From Candidatus Mediterraneibacter faecavium (GTDB taxonomy: Bacteria > Bacillota > Clostridia > Lachnospirales > Lachnospiraceae), in NCBI GenBank assembly GCA_019119995.1, contig DWVY01000031.1:1-64000 (forward strand): a stretch of DNA of 64,000 bases, given 5' to 3'. The notes below the pieces were generated by a model that was given only the letters and a program-made list of their open reading frames with translations, was not told the DNA's origin and did no database searches. Shown here piece after piece: positions 50,061-58,372 of the stretch. Both the position numbers and the translations under genes were made by a program. Position 1 is the stretch's first letter; each line of letters opens with the position of its first letter.

Positions 50061-51010
50061 TCAAAATATAAAGTTGCACCAGAGAAACAGGATGTATTAT
50101 ACTGAAGGAGAAAAGATGAAGAATACAAAACTGCAATGGCACCCCGCTTTCAGTGCCGCCCTGCGCATCACCCTGCAGGACGAACTGGAATATCTGGAAA
50201 TGTGGGAAGAATATCTGCTGAGCAAGAAACCTCTGCAGATGGATATTCTCATTATCAAAAAGTTGAAAGATGTTCCAATACGGAAAACGATCGGACGGAT
50301 ATTTCGGAAACATAATATCATTGAATATAAATCGCCCGGCGACAGCCTGAGCATCAATGACTTTTATAAAGTCTACGGTTATGCCTGTATCTATCAATCT
50401 GATACGGACAGGATAAAGGACGTCGATCCGCAGGAACTGACTCTTACATTTGTATGCAGCCGTTATCCGCGAAATCTGCTCAAACACCTGGAAAGTGCGC
50501 GCAGGATCAGTACGGAATATCAGGGAGGAGGGATTTACTACCTGCAAGGCGATCCGTTCCCTATGCAGCTCCTGATTGTTCCTGAACTGACGGACACGGA
50601 AAACTACTGGCTGCAGAGCATGCGTACAGATCTGCAGGCGGGCAAAGAAATACGGAAGCTGATGTGCGAATACGAAAAACATAGAAAGTCAAAAGATTAC
50701 GCCGCTGTGATGGATCTCATCACCCGTGCAAATTGGGAACAGATGGAGGTGGAAAAGAGAATGTGTGATGCATTGAAAGAATTATTTGCGGAAGAACTGA
50801 AAGAAGCAGACAGCAAAGGAAGAACAGAGGGGATACAAACCGGCATACAACAAGGTAAACGGGAAATGATCATTGCTTTCCTGAAAGCCGGTGCAGAAAA
50901 TAAAATAATCAAAGAGGCAACCGGATTAAGCGAGGAACAGATTGAAGAAATACGCCGGGAAATGGAATGATTACAGAAGTTCACTAAATTATTTGGCTCA
51001 CAGGAGGACT
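50061..51010 (+). repeat. Direct repeat copy 1 (promoter, Rpn-like gene and short 3' flank)
   Basis: Aligns with 51691-52612 at an offset of 1630 bp (24-bp in-frame indel), homology visible outside the ORF on both sides. Confidence 0.85.
50116..50970 (+). CDS. Rpn-like PD-(D/E)XK nuclease/putative transposase family protein (copy 1)
   Basis: MDILIIKKL...HNIIEYKSP nuclease core and GRTEGIQTGIQQGKREMI tail. Confidence 0.8.
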   Translation: MKNTKLQWHPAFSAALRITLQDELEYLEMWEEYLLSKKPLQMDILIIKKLKDVPIRKTIGRIFRKHNIIEYKSPGDSLSINDFYKVYGYACIYQSDTDRIKDVDPQELTLTFVCSRYPRNLLKHLESARRISTEYQGGGIYYLQGDPFPMQLLIVPELTDTENYWLQSMRTDLQAGKEIRKLMCEYEKHRKSKDYAAVMDLITRANWEQMEVEKRMCDALKELFAEELKEADSKGRTEGIQTGIQQGKREMIIAFLKAGAENKIIKEATGLSEEQIEEIRREME

Positions 51011-51619
51011 ATGAGAATTGTATTTATCCGGCACCTGAAGACGCCGGGCAATGAGAAAAGACAGTATATCGGACGCACAGATGAAGCTCTGTCCGAGCAG
51101 GCAGTGGAAGAGTTCCGGCTGTGTCAGGGGAAAAGCATTGTCGGGTTGTACCCGCCTGTATGGTATATCATCACAAGCCCGATGAAGCGGTGCATCCAGA
51201 CAGCCGGTCTTATTTATCCGGGGCAGGAGATAAGTACAGAACCGATGCTGCGGGAGTGTGATTTCGGGGAATATGAGCAGAAGACTTATGAGGAACTGAA
51301 GGATGAACCGGAATATATCCGGTGGATGGAGTCCGGCGGGATGACTGCATTTCCAAGAGGGGAAGATCAGACATCTTTTCGCAGAAGATGCGTGGACGGA
51401 GTGAAAAGCTGGATCGACAGACTTCTCGAGGAGTGCGCGGACAGTGTGGCTTTCATCGTACATGGAGGTACGATCATGGCGGTATTTTCTGAGCTTGCTG
51501 AGGATAAGTACGAATTTTACCATTGGCAGGTGGAAAACGGCAGCGGATATGTGGCTGAGGTGTCGGCAGAAGACTGGAAAAATGGCAGGAAAGTACTGAG
51601 GAAAGTAAAACGATTATAA
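51011..51619 (+). CDS. cobC: Histidine phosphatase, probable alpha-ribazole phosphatase CobC
   Basis: MRIVFIRHLKTPGNEKRQYIGRTDEALSEQ ... TSPMKRCIQTAGLIYP ... LRECDFGEYEQKTYEEL ... VHGGTIMAV. Confidence 0.85.
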   Translation: MRIVFIRHLKTPGNEKRQYIGRTDEALSEQAVEEFRLCQGKSIVGLYPPVWYIITSPMKRCIQTAGLIYPGQEISTEPMLRECDFGEYEQKTYEELKDEPEYIRWMESGGMTAFPRGEDQTSFRRRCVDGVKSWIDRLLEECADSVAFIVHGGTIMAVFSELAEDKYEFYHWQVENGSGYVAEVSAEDWKNGRKVLRKVKRL

Positions 51620-51645
51620 GACAATTCTTAAGATTTTATATTATG

Positions 51646-51686
51646 GAAGAGAGCGTAGAAGAAAGTATACTTTTATGCTCTCTTTT
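51646..51686. terminator. Stem-loop after cobC
   Basis: agagagcgtagaagaaagtatacttttatgctctctttt. Confidence 0.75.
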
Positions 51687-51690
51687 GTAT

Positions 51691-52612
51691 TCAAAAGATA
51701 AAGTTGCACCACAGAAACAGGATGTATTATACTGAAGGAGAAAACATGAAGAATACAAAACTGCAATGGCATCCCGCTTTCGGAGCCGCCCTGCGTATCA
51801 CCCTGCAGGACGAACTGGAATATCTGGAGATGCGGGAAGAATATCTGCTGAGCAAGAAACCGCTGCAGATGGATATTCTCATTATCAGAAAGTTGAAAGA
51901 TGTTCCAATACGGAAGACGATCGGACGGATATTCCGGAAACATAATATCATTGAATATAAATCGCCCAGTGACAGCCTGAGTATCAATGATTTTTATAAA
52001 GTTTACGGCTATGCCTGTATCTATCAATCTGATACGGACAGGATAAAGGAGATCGACCCGCAGGAACTGACTCTTACGTTTGTATGCAGCCGTTATCCGC
52101 GAAATCTGCTCAAACACCTGGAAAGTGCGCGCGGGATCAGTACGGAATATCAGGGAGGAGGGATTTATTACCTGAAAGGCGACCCGATCCCTATGCAGCT
52201 CCTGATCGTTCCTGAACTGACGGACACGGAAAACTACTGGCTGCAGAGCATGCGTACTGATCTGCAGGCGGGCAAAGAAATACGGAAGCTGATGCGTGAA
52301 TATGAGAAACACAGGAAGTCAAAAGATTATGCCGCTGTGATGGATCTCATCACCCGTGCGAACTGGGAACAGATGGAGGTGGAGAAGAAGATGTGCGATG
52401 CATTAAAAGAATTATTTGCGGAAGAGTTGAAAGAAGCAGACCGTAACGGAAGAACAGAGGGTAAACGTGAAATGATCCTTGCTTTGCTGAAAGCAGATGT
52501 GAAAATTGAAATAATCAAAGAGGCGAGCGGCTTAAGCGAGGAACAGATTGAAGAAATACGCCGCGGAATAGAGTAATCTGGAGAATTCACTAAACGATAT
52601 AGATTACAGGAG
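51691..52612 (+). repeat. Direct repeat copy 2 (promoter, Rpn-like gene and short 3' flank)
   Basis: See copy 1 at 50061-51010. Confidence 0.85.
51746..52576 (+). CDS. Rpn-like PD-(D/E)XK nuclease/putative transposase family protein (copy 2)
   Basis: Near-identical to 50116-50970; lacks IQTGIQQG segment. Confidence 0.8.
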   Translation: MKNTKLQWHPAFGAALRITLQDELEYLEMREEYLLSKKPLQMDILIIRKLKDVPIRKTIGRIFRKHNIIEYKSPSDSLSINDFYKVYGYACIYQSDTDRIKEIDPQELTLTFVCSRYPRNLLKHLESARGISTEYQGGGIYYLKGDPIPMQLLIVPELTDTENYWLQSMRTDLQAGKEIRKLMREYEKHRKSKDYAAVMDLITRANWEQMEVEKKMCDALKELFAEELKEADRNGRTEGKREMILALLKADVKIEIIKEASGLSEEQIEEIRRGIE

Positions 52613-52621
52613 AATATATTC

Positions 52622-52664
52622 ACGAAGAGAGCGTAGAAACTATATTTTTATGCTCTCTTTTATA
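52622..52664. terminator. Stem-loop after Rpn copy 2, near-duplicate of 51646-51686
   Basis: aagagagcgtagaaactatatttttatgctctctttt. Confidence 0.75.
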
Positions 52665-52704
52665 TTATAATGGACACAGAAACAGCCGAGAGGAGATACG
52701 GACT

Positions 52705-53187
52705 ATGAAGAGAATGTGGGAAATAATGACAGCGGCGGGGTTATCTATCCTGCTGCTGTCGGGGTGTGTGATGAATACCGGGGCAAGAGTATATGATAAT
52801 GAGAAGGTGCTGGCTGGTGATTCCAACAGTTATAATCTGGCAAACTACAGCGGTTCGCAGTCCGACCAGACTGTGAGCGGCTCCGCTGAAAAACTGGAAG
52901 GAATGGATGCGATATGGGAACTTGATACAGATGAAGAGAAAGAGGTAAATATCTCTTACAGCCTGACAGTTACATCAGGGAAGGCAAAGCTCATTTATGT
53001 CAGCCCGGACAGAACAGTAACTACACTTACAGAATGTATTGCGGGAGAAGAAAACGGGAAGTCTGCATCAGAGACAATTAAAGCAGAAACAGGAGAAAAC
53101 CGTATCAGGCTTGTGGGGGCAGAAGGCACGTCGCTAGAGTATGAATTCACGACAGACATAGGAGAAGTCGGAACATTTGGAGGGTAA
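52705..53187 (+). CDS. Putative lipoprotein
   Basis: Lipobox LLLSGC after signal segment. Confidence 0.75.
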   Translation: MKRMWEIMTAAGLSILLLSGCVMNTGARVYDNEKVLAGDSNSYNLANYSGSQSDQTVSGSAEKLEGMDAIWELDTDEEKEVNISYSLTVTSGKAKLIYVSPDRTVTTLTECIAGEENGKSASETIKAETGENRIRLVGAEGTSLEYEFTTDIGEVGTFGG

Positions 53188-53190
53188 AAA

Positions 53191-53715
53191 ATGAGCAAGG
53201 GCATTATTATCTATCAGTCAAAATACGGAAGTACGAAAAAATATGTCCAGTGGCTGCAGGAGGCGACCGGCTTTGACACTGCTGAAGTAAAAAAAGCAAA
53301 AGCTGATACAATCAATGGTTATAATACAATTATTTTGTGCGGCGCGGTCTATGCTTCGGGGATTGCCGGAATATCTTATCTCCGAAAGAATAAAAACGCA
53401 CTTGCAGGCAGACGGACAGCGGTATTCTGTGTAGGGGCTTCACCATATGATGAAAAGGCGCTGAAAGAGGTTAAGGAACATAACTTGAAAGACGACTTAC
53501 AGGATATTCCTGTGTTTTACGGACGGGGAGCATGGGATGAAGAGGCGATGACATTCACAGACCGCACCATGTGCAGGATGCTTCAAAAGGCAGTCGGGAA
53601 AAAAGATCCGTCCACATATGAACCGTGGATGAAAGCACTGATGTGCGCGGCCGGACAGAAATGCGACTGGACAGACAAGAAGTATCTGAAACCGCTGATC
53701 GAGTATTTAAAATAG
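53191..53715 (+). CDS. Flavodoxin-domain protein
   Basis: IIIYQSKYGSTKKYVQWLQE, ILCGAVYASGI. Confidence 0.85.
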   Translation: MSKGIIIYQSKYGSTKKYVQWLQEATGFDTAEVKKAKADTINGYNTIILCGAVYASGIAGISYLRKNKNALAGRRTAVFCVGASPYDEKALKEVKEHNLKDDLQDIPVFYGRGAWDEEAMTFTDRTMCRMLQKAVGKKDPSTYEPWMKALMCAAGQKCDWTDKKYLKPLIEYLK

Positions 53716-53730
53716 GGAAAGGGCGGGAAT

Positions 53731-54684
53731 ATGGCAGCAGATGAGAAAAAGACAGGTACTGCCGGTGATGTAGAGGCAGTTATCACGAGTTATAATCAGG
53801 GCGAAATGCTGAGGGAGGCTGTCAGGTCTGTGTATGACCAGACACTCAGACCGGCAGGGATCATCATAGTGGACGACGGATCTGCGGATGAGGAATCCAT
53901 AAGGATATTGAAAGAGATCGAAACGGACGCAGGCGCGTCTGTTCCGGTACAGGTTATAAGGCAGGAGAACAGAGGAGTATCGGCGGCAAGAAACACCGGA
54001 ATCAGGAATACAAGTTCTCCGATGGTCCTGGTGCTTGACGGCGATGACAGATTGAAGCCGGATTACATAGGGAAAGTCGGTCAGATGCTGCGTGAATCTC
54101 CCCATATGGCGGCGGCTTCGTCATGGATGCAGACATTTGGTGCTCTGAACGCAGCGGTACGTCCAGGCGGAGGGGATGTGACGGCGTTCCTTTCCCGCAA
54201 CTGCTGTCCGGCAACGCATATTCTGCGGCGGAGCGCATGGGAGAGATGCGGCGGGTATGATGAATCCATGCGCTCGGGATTTGAAGACTGGGAGTTCTTC
54301 CTGAGTATGCTGGAAACCGGACCGGATGCATATATCGGGATTGTTGAGGAAATGCTGATAGAATACCGTACTGCTCCCGCTTCATCGAATATAAAAAGTA
54401 TGGATAAACGTCTGGAAATTATGAGATTTATTATTGAAAAACATATCCGTACTTATCAGAAATATATTGCAGACGCTCTGCTGGGAATAGAAGCGGTGTC
54501 TATGGGGAGACTTTTTAAGTGGGAAAATGAAATACTTCACGCACTGGAGAAGGAGGGAACTGTAAGCAGCGGGGCAGAGGAGTTCCTGAAATATCCCACA
54601 TATGGCGACGGCGGTATGGCAGCGGCCGTGCGGATCGTGTCGCAATTAAATACGGGAAAGGACAGAGAACATGGGAAAGGATAA
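53731..54684 (+). CDS. Family 2 glycosyltransferase
   Basis: AVITSYNQGEMLREAVRSV, IIVDDGSADEES, GVSAARNTGI, LDGDDRL. Confidence 0.93.
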   Translation: MAADEKKTGTAGDVEAVITSYNQGEMLREAVRSVYDQTLRPAGIIIVDDGSADEESIRILKEIETDAGASVPVQVIRQENRGVSAARNTGIRNTSSPMVLVLDGDDRLKPDYIGKVGQMLRESPHMAAASSWMQTFGALNAAVRPGGGDVTAFLSRNCCPATHILRRSAWERCGGYDESMRSGFEDWEFFLSMLETGPDAYIGIVEEMLIEYRTAPASSNIKSMDKRLEIMRFIIEKHIRTYQKYIADALLGIEAVSMGRLFKWENEILHALEKEGTVSSGAEEFLKYPTYGDGGMAAAVRIVSQLNTGKDREHGKG

Positions 54685-55549
54685 AAAGAGAACAGTTATC
54701 ATCGCAGCTGTGCTGGTGTTTGTCATCGCGGCGGCAGCCGTGGCAGTCGCTGTTGCGGGAAATTATTTTAGGAAAGAGAAGCCGTCAGATGACGGAAAGC
54801 AGTCGGACGGCGGGCAGACGATGAGCGCAGTCTATTTGAAAAAGGATGATGGCAGCAGTCTCTTCGTAAATCTGGAAGCGGGATATCCGTTTACCGGGAC
54901 GATCCCGGAAGGAGAACTCTATGACGAAGACGGGAAAAAGATCACAGAGCAGGAGCTGGATAACGGGGATGTAGTAAGCATTTGCGGAAACGGGATCATG
55001 GCGGAGTCCTATCCGGCGCAGTATCACGGAATTACAAAGATAGAAAGAACAGAGCAGACGAATCAGAAGTATATACAGGAATACGCGCATTATCTGGACG
55101 AGCTTTTTATAGAAAAAGATCCCTCACAGCTCCCGTATCTGAATGTGTGCTATACAGACGAACTGGCGTCTGTGGCGGTAATGATCCCGGAGGCATTAAG
55201 CTGTACATGGACTTATGAAGAGGACGGCGAAAGCAGGACTGCTGCGACCGACGCGCCGCATATCTTACAGACGGAGCCGACAGAGGTGACAAAACTGTCA
55301 GAACCACTGACGATGGAACTGCAGTTTGACGAAAAACCGGACAGCGCAGCGGTTCTGGCATGGGAGGATTCTCTTCTGGGACAGTATCAGGACGGTGCGC
55401 TTTCGATTCCGGAGGGGACAGACGTCGAAGTAAAGAAGAATGAGAACGGGAATTATGAGTTTACCGCTCAGCCGGGATATGTATATCTGGTGCAGGGCCA
55501 GTGGGAAAACGGAACTGTGGATTACGGTTTCCGTGTGCCTGCTAAGTGA
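54671..55549 (+). CDS. Membrane-anchored extracytoplasmic protein of unknown function
   Basis: N-terminal TM then soluble region; overlaps GT2 by 14 bp. Confidence 0.7.
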   Translation: MGKDKKRTVIIAAVLVFVIAAAAVAVAVAGNYFRKEKPSDDGKQSDGGQTMSAVYLKKDDGSSLFVNLEAGYPFTGTIPEGELYDEDGKKITEQELDNGDVVSICGNGIMAESYPAQYHGITKIERTEQTNQKYIQEYAHYLDELFIEKDPSQLPYLNVCYTDELASVAVMIPEALSCTWTYEEDGESRTAATDAPHILQTEPTEVTKLSEPLTMELQFDEKPDSAAVLAWEDSLLGQYQDGALSIPEGTDVEVKKNENGNYEFTAQPGYVYLVQGQWENGTVDYGFRVPAK

Positions 55550-55603
55550 CCACTGCAGACAAAATGGTAGCGTAAAAGTTAATGCGATGAAAGCGGGGAT
55601 AGA

Positions 55604-55984
55604 ATGAAATTAAAAAATATATTGATCGTTGTTGACGATATTGAAAGATCAAAGCAGTTTTACCACGATCTGTTCAGCCTTGATATGGTGCTTGACAATG
55701 ACGGAAATATGATCCTGACCGAGGGGCTTGTGCTTCAGGACAAGAGGATATGGGAGAAATTTCTGGAAAAGGAGATCATTCCGGAAAACAATGCCTGTGA
55801 ACTGTATTTTGAGGAGCGGGACATAGAGGCGTTTGCCCGGAAACTGGAGAAATTATATCCTGAGACGAAATATGCCAACCGGCTTATGACTCACGACTGG
55901 GGGCAGAAAGTCATCCGGTTCTATGACCCGGACGGGAATCTGATCGAAGTGGGAACGCCGATGGAGAGAATTGAAGAACTTTAA
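55604..55984 (+). CDS. VOC/glyoxalase family protein
   Basis: NILIVVDDIERSKQFYHDLFSLDMV ... FYDPDGNLIEVG. Confidence 0.9.
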   Translation: MKLKNILIVVDDIERSKQFYHDLFSLDMVLDNDGNMILTEGLVLQDKRIWEKFLEKEIIPENNACELYFEERDIEAFARKLEKLYPETKYANRLMTHDWGQKVIRFYDPDGNLIEVGTPMERIEEL

Positions 55985-56002
55985 GAAATGGAGACAGTAT
56001 AG

Positions 56003-56386
56003 ATGGAGTTACAGAGAATTAAAAGAGATTTTTCAGTTTGCAAAGTGACAGATTACTCAAAAGTAAACCTGGAGTCTGAATATTGTTTTGTCGGGAAAAC
56101 AGACGAGGAGAATTCTCTGGTATGTCTGACGGCGGAGGCGCCTGACAACACGACAGAGCGAGAAGACGGCTGGCGCGCATTCCGGATCCGGGGAGTACTT
56201 GACTTTTCCCTGATAGGGATTCTGGCAAAAATATCTGCTCTTCTGGCGAAAGAGAAGATCGGTATATTTGTTGTCTCTACATATAATACGGATTACATTC
56301 TGGTTAAGAAAGAAAATGAAATGAAGGCAATAAGCTGTCTGATCAGAGAAGGCTATAACGTAGAAGGCGGGAAAACTAAGGAGTAA
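56003..56386 (+). CDS. ACT-domain protein
   Basis: FRIRGVLDFSLIGILAKISALLAKEKIGIFVVSTYNTDYILV. Confidence 0.85.
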   Translation: MELQRIKRDFSVCKVTDYSKVNLESEYCFVGKTDEENSLVCLTAEAPDNTTEREDGWRAFRIRGVLDFSLIGILAKISALLAKEKIGIFVVSTYNTDYILVKKENEMKAISCLIREGYNVEGGKTKE

Positions 56387-56390
56387 AGCT

Positions 56391-56879
56391 ATGAAAATCA
56401 GAGCATACAGACAGGAAGACTTAAAAGAGATAGCCGAACTTTTCTATAATACGGTACATACCGTCAATGCCGCAGACTATACGGAGCAGCAGCTCGATGC
56501 GTGGGCGGACGGGAATATAGATCTTGAAACGTGGGACAGGTCTTTCCGGGAGCATATGACACTGGTGGCGGTGATGCCGTCAGGCCAGGAAAATGAAAAG
56601 GAGCAGATTGCAGGCTTTGCGGATATGGACAGCACAGGATATCTTGACCGGCTGTATGTGCACAAAGATTTTCAACGTCAGGGGATTGCGTCGGCTCTCT
56701 GCGACAGACTGGAGCAGGCTGCGGATGTGGAAAATTTTACAACCCATGCGTCTGTTACGGCTAAATCGTTTTTTGAGAAAAGAGGTTACCAGGCTGTGCG
56801 GGAACAGCAGGTGGAGAAAAAAGGAATACTGCTGACAAATTATGTGATGAAAAAAGGTTGCAGTTCACACCGTACCTGA
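56391..56879 (+). CDS. GNAT family N-acetyltransferase
   Basis: LDRLYVHKDFQRQGIASALCDRLE. Confidence 0.9.
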   Translation: MKIRAYRQEDLKEIAELFYNTVHTVNAADYTEQQLDAWADGNIDLETWDRSFREHMTLVAVMPSGQENEKEQIAGFADMDSTGYLDRLYVHKDFQRQGIASALCDRLEQAADVENFTTHASVTAKSFFEKRGYQAVREQQVEKKGILLTNYVMKKGCSSHRT

Positions 56880-56899
56880 GAAACAGAAAGGACGATGCT

Positions 56900-57292
56900 A
56901 TGGGATGGGGATTTGCATTTACATTAGGATTAATCCTTGTGTTTTACTTGCTTTATATTAACGGACTGCTTGTATTCAGCGCTAAAACTGCGGTGGTATT
57001 TGCCGGTTATGTAAGAAGAAACGGAAATGCGCAGCTTCGATTTGCATCTTGCAACGGACAGATAAAACGTGTGATAAGATTTCGTGATCCGGGGATTTAT
57101 CATTTTATATATCGCTCGGCAGTATCAGACGGTACAGTTACGGTAAAGGTTCTGGACGCAGAAAAGAGGGAAATAATATCCTGTACGGGTATGAATTATG
57201 AGACGAAACTGGAAGCAGAAAGGAAAAAGAGGTATTATCTTGTTTTTCTGTTCAGGAATGCGACAGGGAATTGCAGCGTGATGTGGAGGTGA
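56900..57292 (+). CDS. Membrane-anchored hypothetical protein
   Basis: N-terminal TM; start ATG at 56900 after gaaaggacg. Confidence 0.65.
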   Translation: MGWGFAFTLGLILVFYLLYINGLLVFSAKTAVVFAGYVRRNGNAQLRFASCNGQIKRVIRFRDPGIYHFIYRSAVSDGTVTVKVLDAEKREIISCTGMNYETKLEAERKKRYYLVFLFRNATGNCSVMWR

Positions 57293-57297
57293 CGGAT

Positions 57298-57537
57298 ATG
57301 ATCTTCAGGAAAGAAGTTTATCTGACAAGAGATATGGATGAATATAACCGGGCGAAAGATGTGCTTGCGGATCAGGGGATTGAGTATACTTCTAAGTCGA
57401 ATCCGATGACAAATCCGGGAAGATATCATGGAACGCCGTTCATTGAGGCTTCAGCAGCATACGAGTATCATCTGTTTGTTGCCAGAAAGGATGAGAAAAG
57501 AGCGGAGCGGGCGCTTTATAGTGCAGGAGTGAAATAG
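57298..57537 (+). CDS. Small hypothetical protein
   Basis: 80-aa ORF, start within 4 bp of upstream stop. Confidence 0.65.
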   Translation: MIFRKEVYLTRDMDEYNRAKDVLADQGIEYTSKSNPMTNPGRYHGTPFIEASAAYEYHLFVARKDEKRAERALYSAGVK

Positions 57538-57542
57538 GGAAA

Positions 57543-58022
57543 ATGGATTTAATATATAAAAAGGCGGATATCAGTGATATAGACATACTCATGGAAACCA
57601 GAATAGAAGTGTTAAGAGCTGCCAACCAATTGCCGGCTGAAGTGGATATGAGTGAAGTGAGACATGAGTCCTGTGTATACTATAAGAGAGCTCTTAACGA
57701 CAATACACATACGGCATATCTTGTGTATGACGGAGATACTGTAGTCGGCGCAGGCGGAGTCAGCTTTTTTCAGGTCATGCCTACATATCATAATCCAAGT
57801 GGAAATAAAGCATATATTATGAATATGTACACGCACCCTGATTACAGAAGGCAAGGAATTGCTTTTAAAGTGCTGGATATGCTTGTAAAGGAATGCAGAG
57901 AGAGGAAAATTACGGCTGTTTCGCTTGAAGCAACAGAGTCGGGGAGACCGTTATATGAAAAATACGGCTTTATTGAGATGAAACATGAGATGGAACTGCC
58001 TGAAAATGCAGGATCGGACTGA
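57543..58022 (+). CDS. GNAT family N-acetyltransferase
   Basis: NMYTHPDYRRQGIAFKVLDMLVKECRERKITAVSLEATESGRPLYEKYGF. Confidence 0.92.
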   Translation: MDLIYKKADISDIDILMETRIEVLRAANQLPAEVDMSEVRHESCVYYKRALNDNTHTAYLVYDGDTVVGAGGVSFFQVMPTYHNPSGNKAYIMNMYTHPDYRRQGIAFKVLDMLVKECRERKITAVSLEATESGRPLYEKYGFIEMKHEMELPENAGSD

Positions 58023-58312
58023 AGAAAATTGACAGAGACAACTGTGAAATGAAGCGTCTGTATGTGCGCCCTGAATTCAGGGGAAAACAGATTGGCGGCA
58101 TGTTGATCCGGAAGATTATCGAGGGTGCGAAGGAAATTGGATATAGGCACGTACTTCTGGATACACTGCCGTTTCTCAAGAGCGCAGTTCGCATGTATAA
58201 AAAGTACGCGTTTTATGAGATTGGACGCTACAATGACAGTCCAATGGATTCTTCGATCTATATGAGACTGGAATTTCTGATGTATGCACAGGAGCATCTA
58301 AAAAATGTTTGA
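58023..58312 (+). pseudogene. C-terminal half of a second GNAT acetyltransferase
   Basis: Frame reads KKIDRDNCEMKRLYVRPEFRGKQIGGMLIRKIIEGAKEIGYRHVLLDT..., N-terminal half missing, begins at the stop of the preceding GNAT. Confidence 0.7.
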
Positions 58313-58372
58313 GGAGAGAAGTTTTAGCCAAATGGCGATGGAAGAGTAAATATAATGCAAAGGAGAACCTAT

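Noticed and set aside
50061-52612. Composite transposon formed by the two Rpn copies
   Set aside because: Direct repeats seen, but no terminal inverted repeats or target-site duplications could be demonstrated by eye
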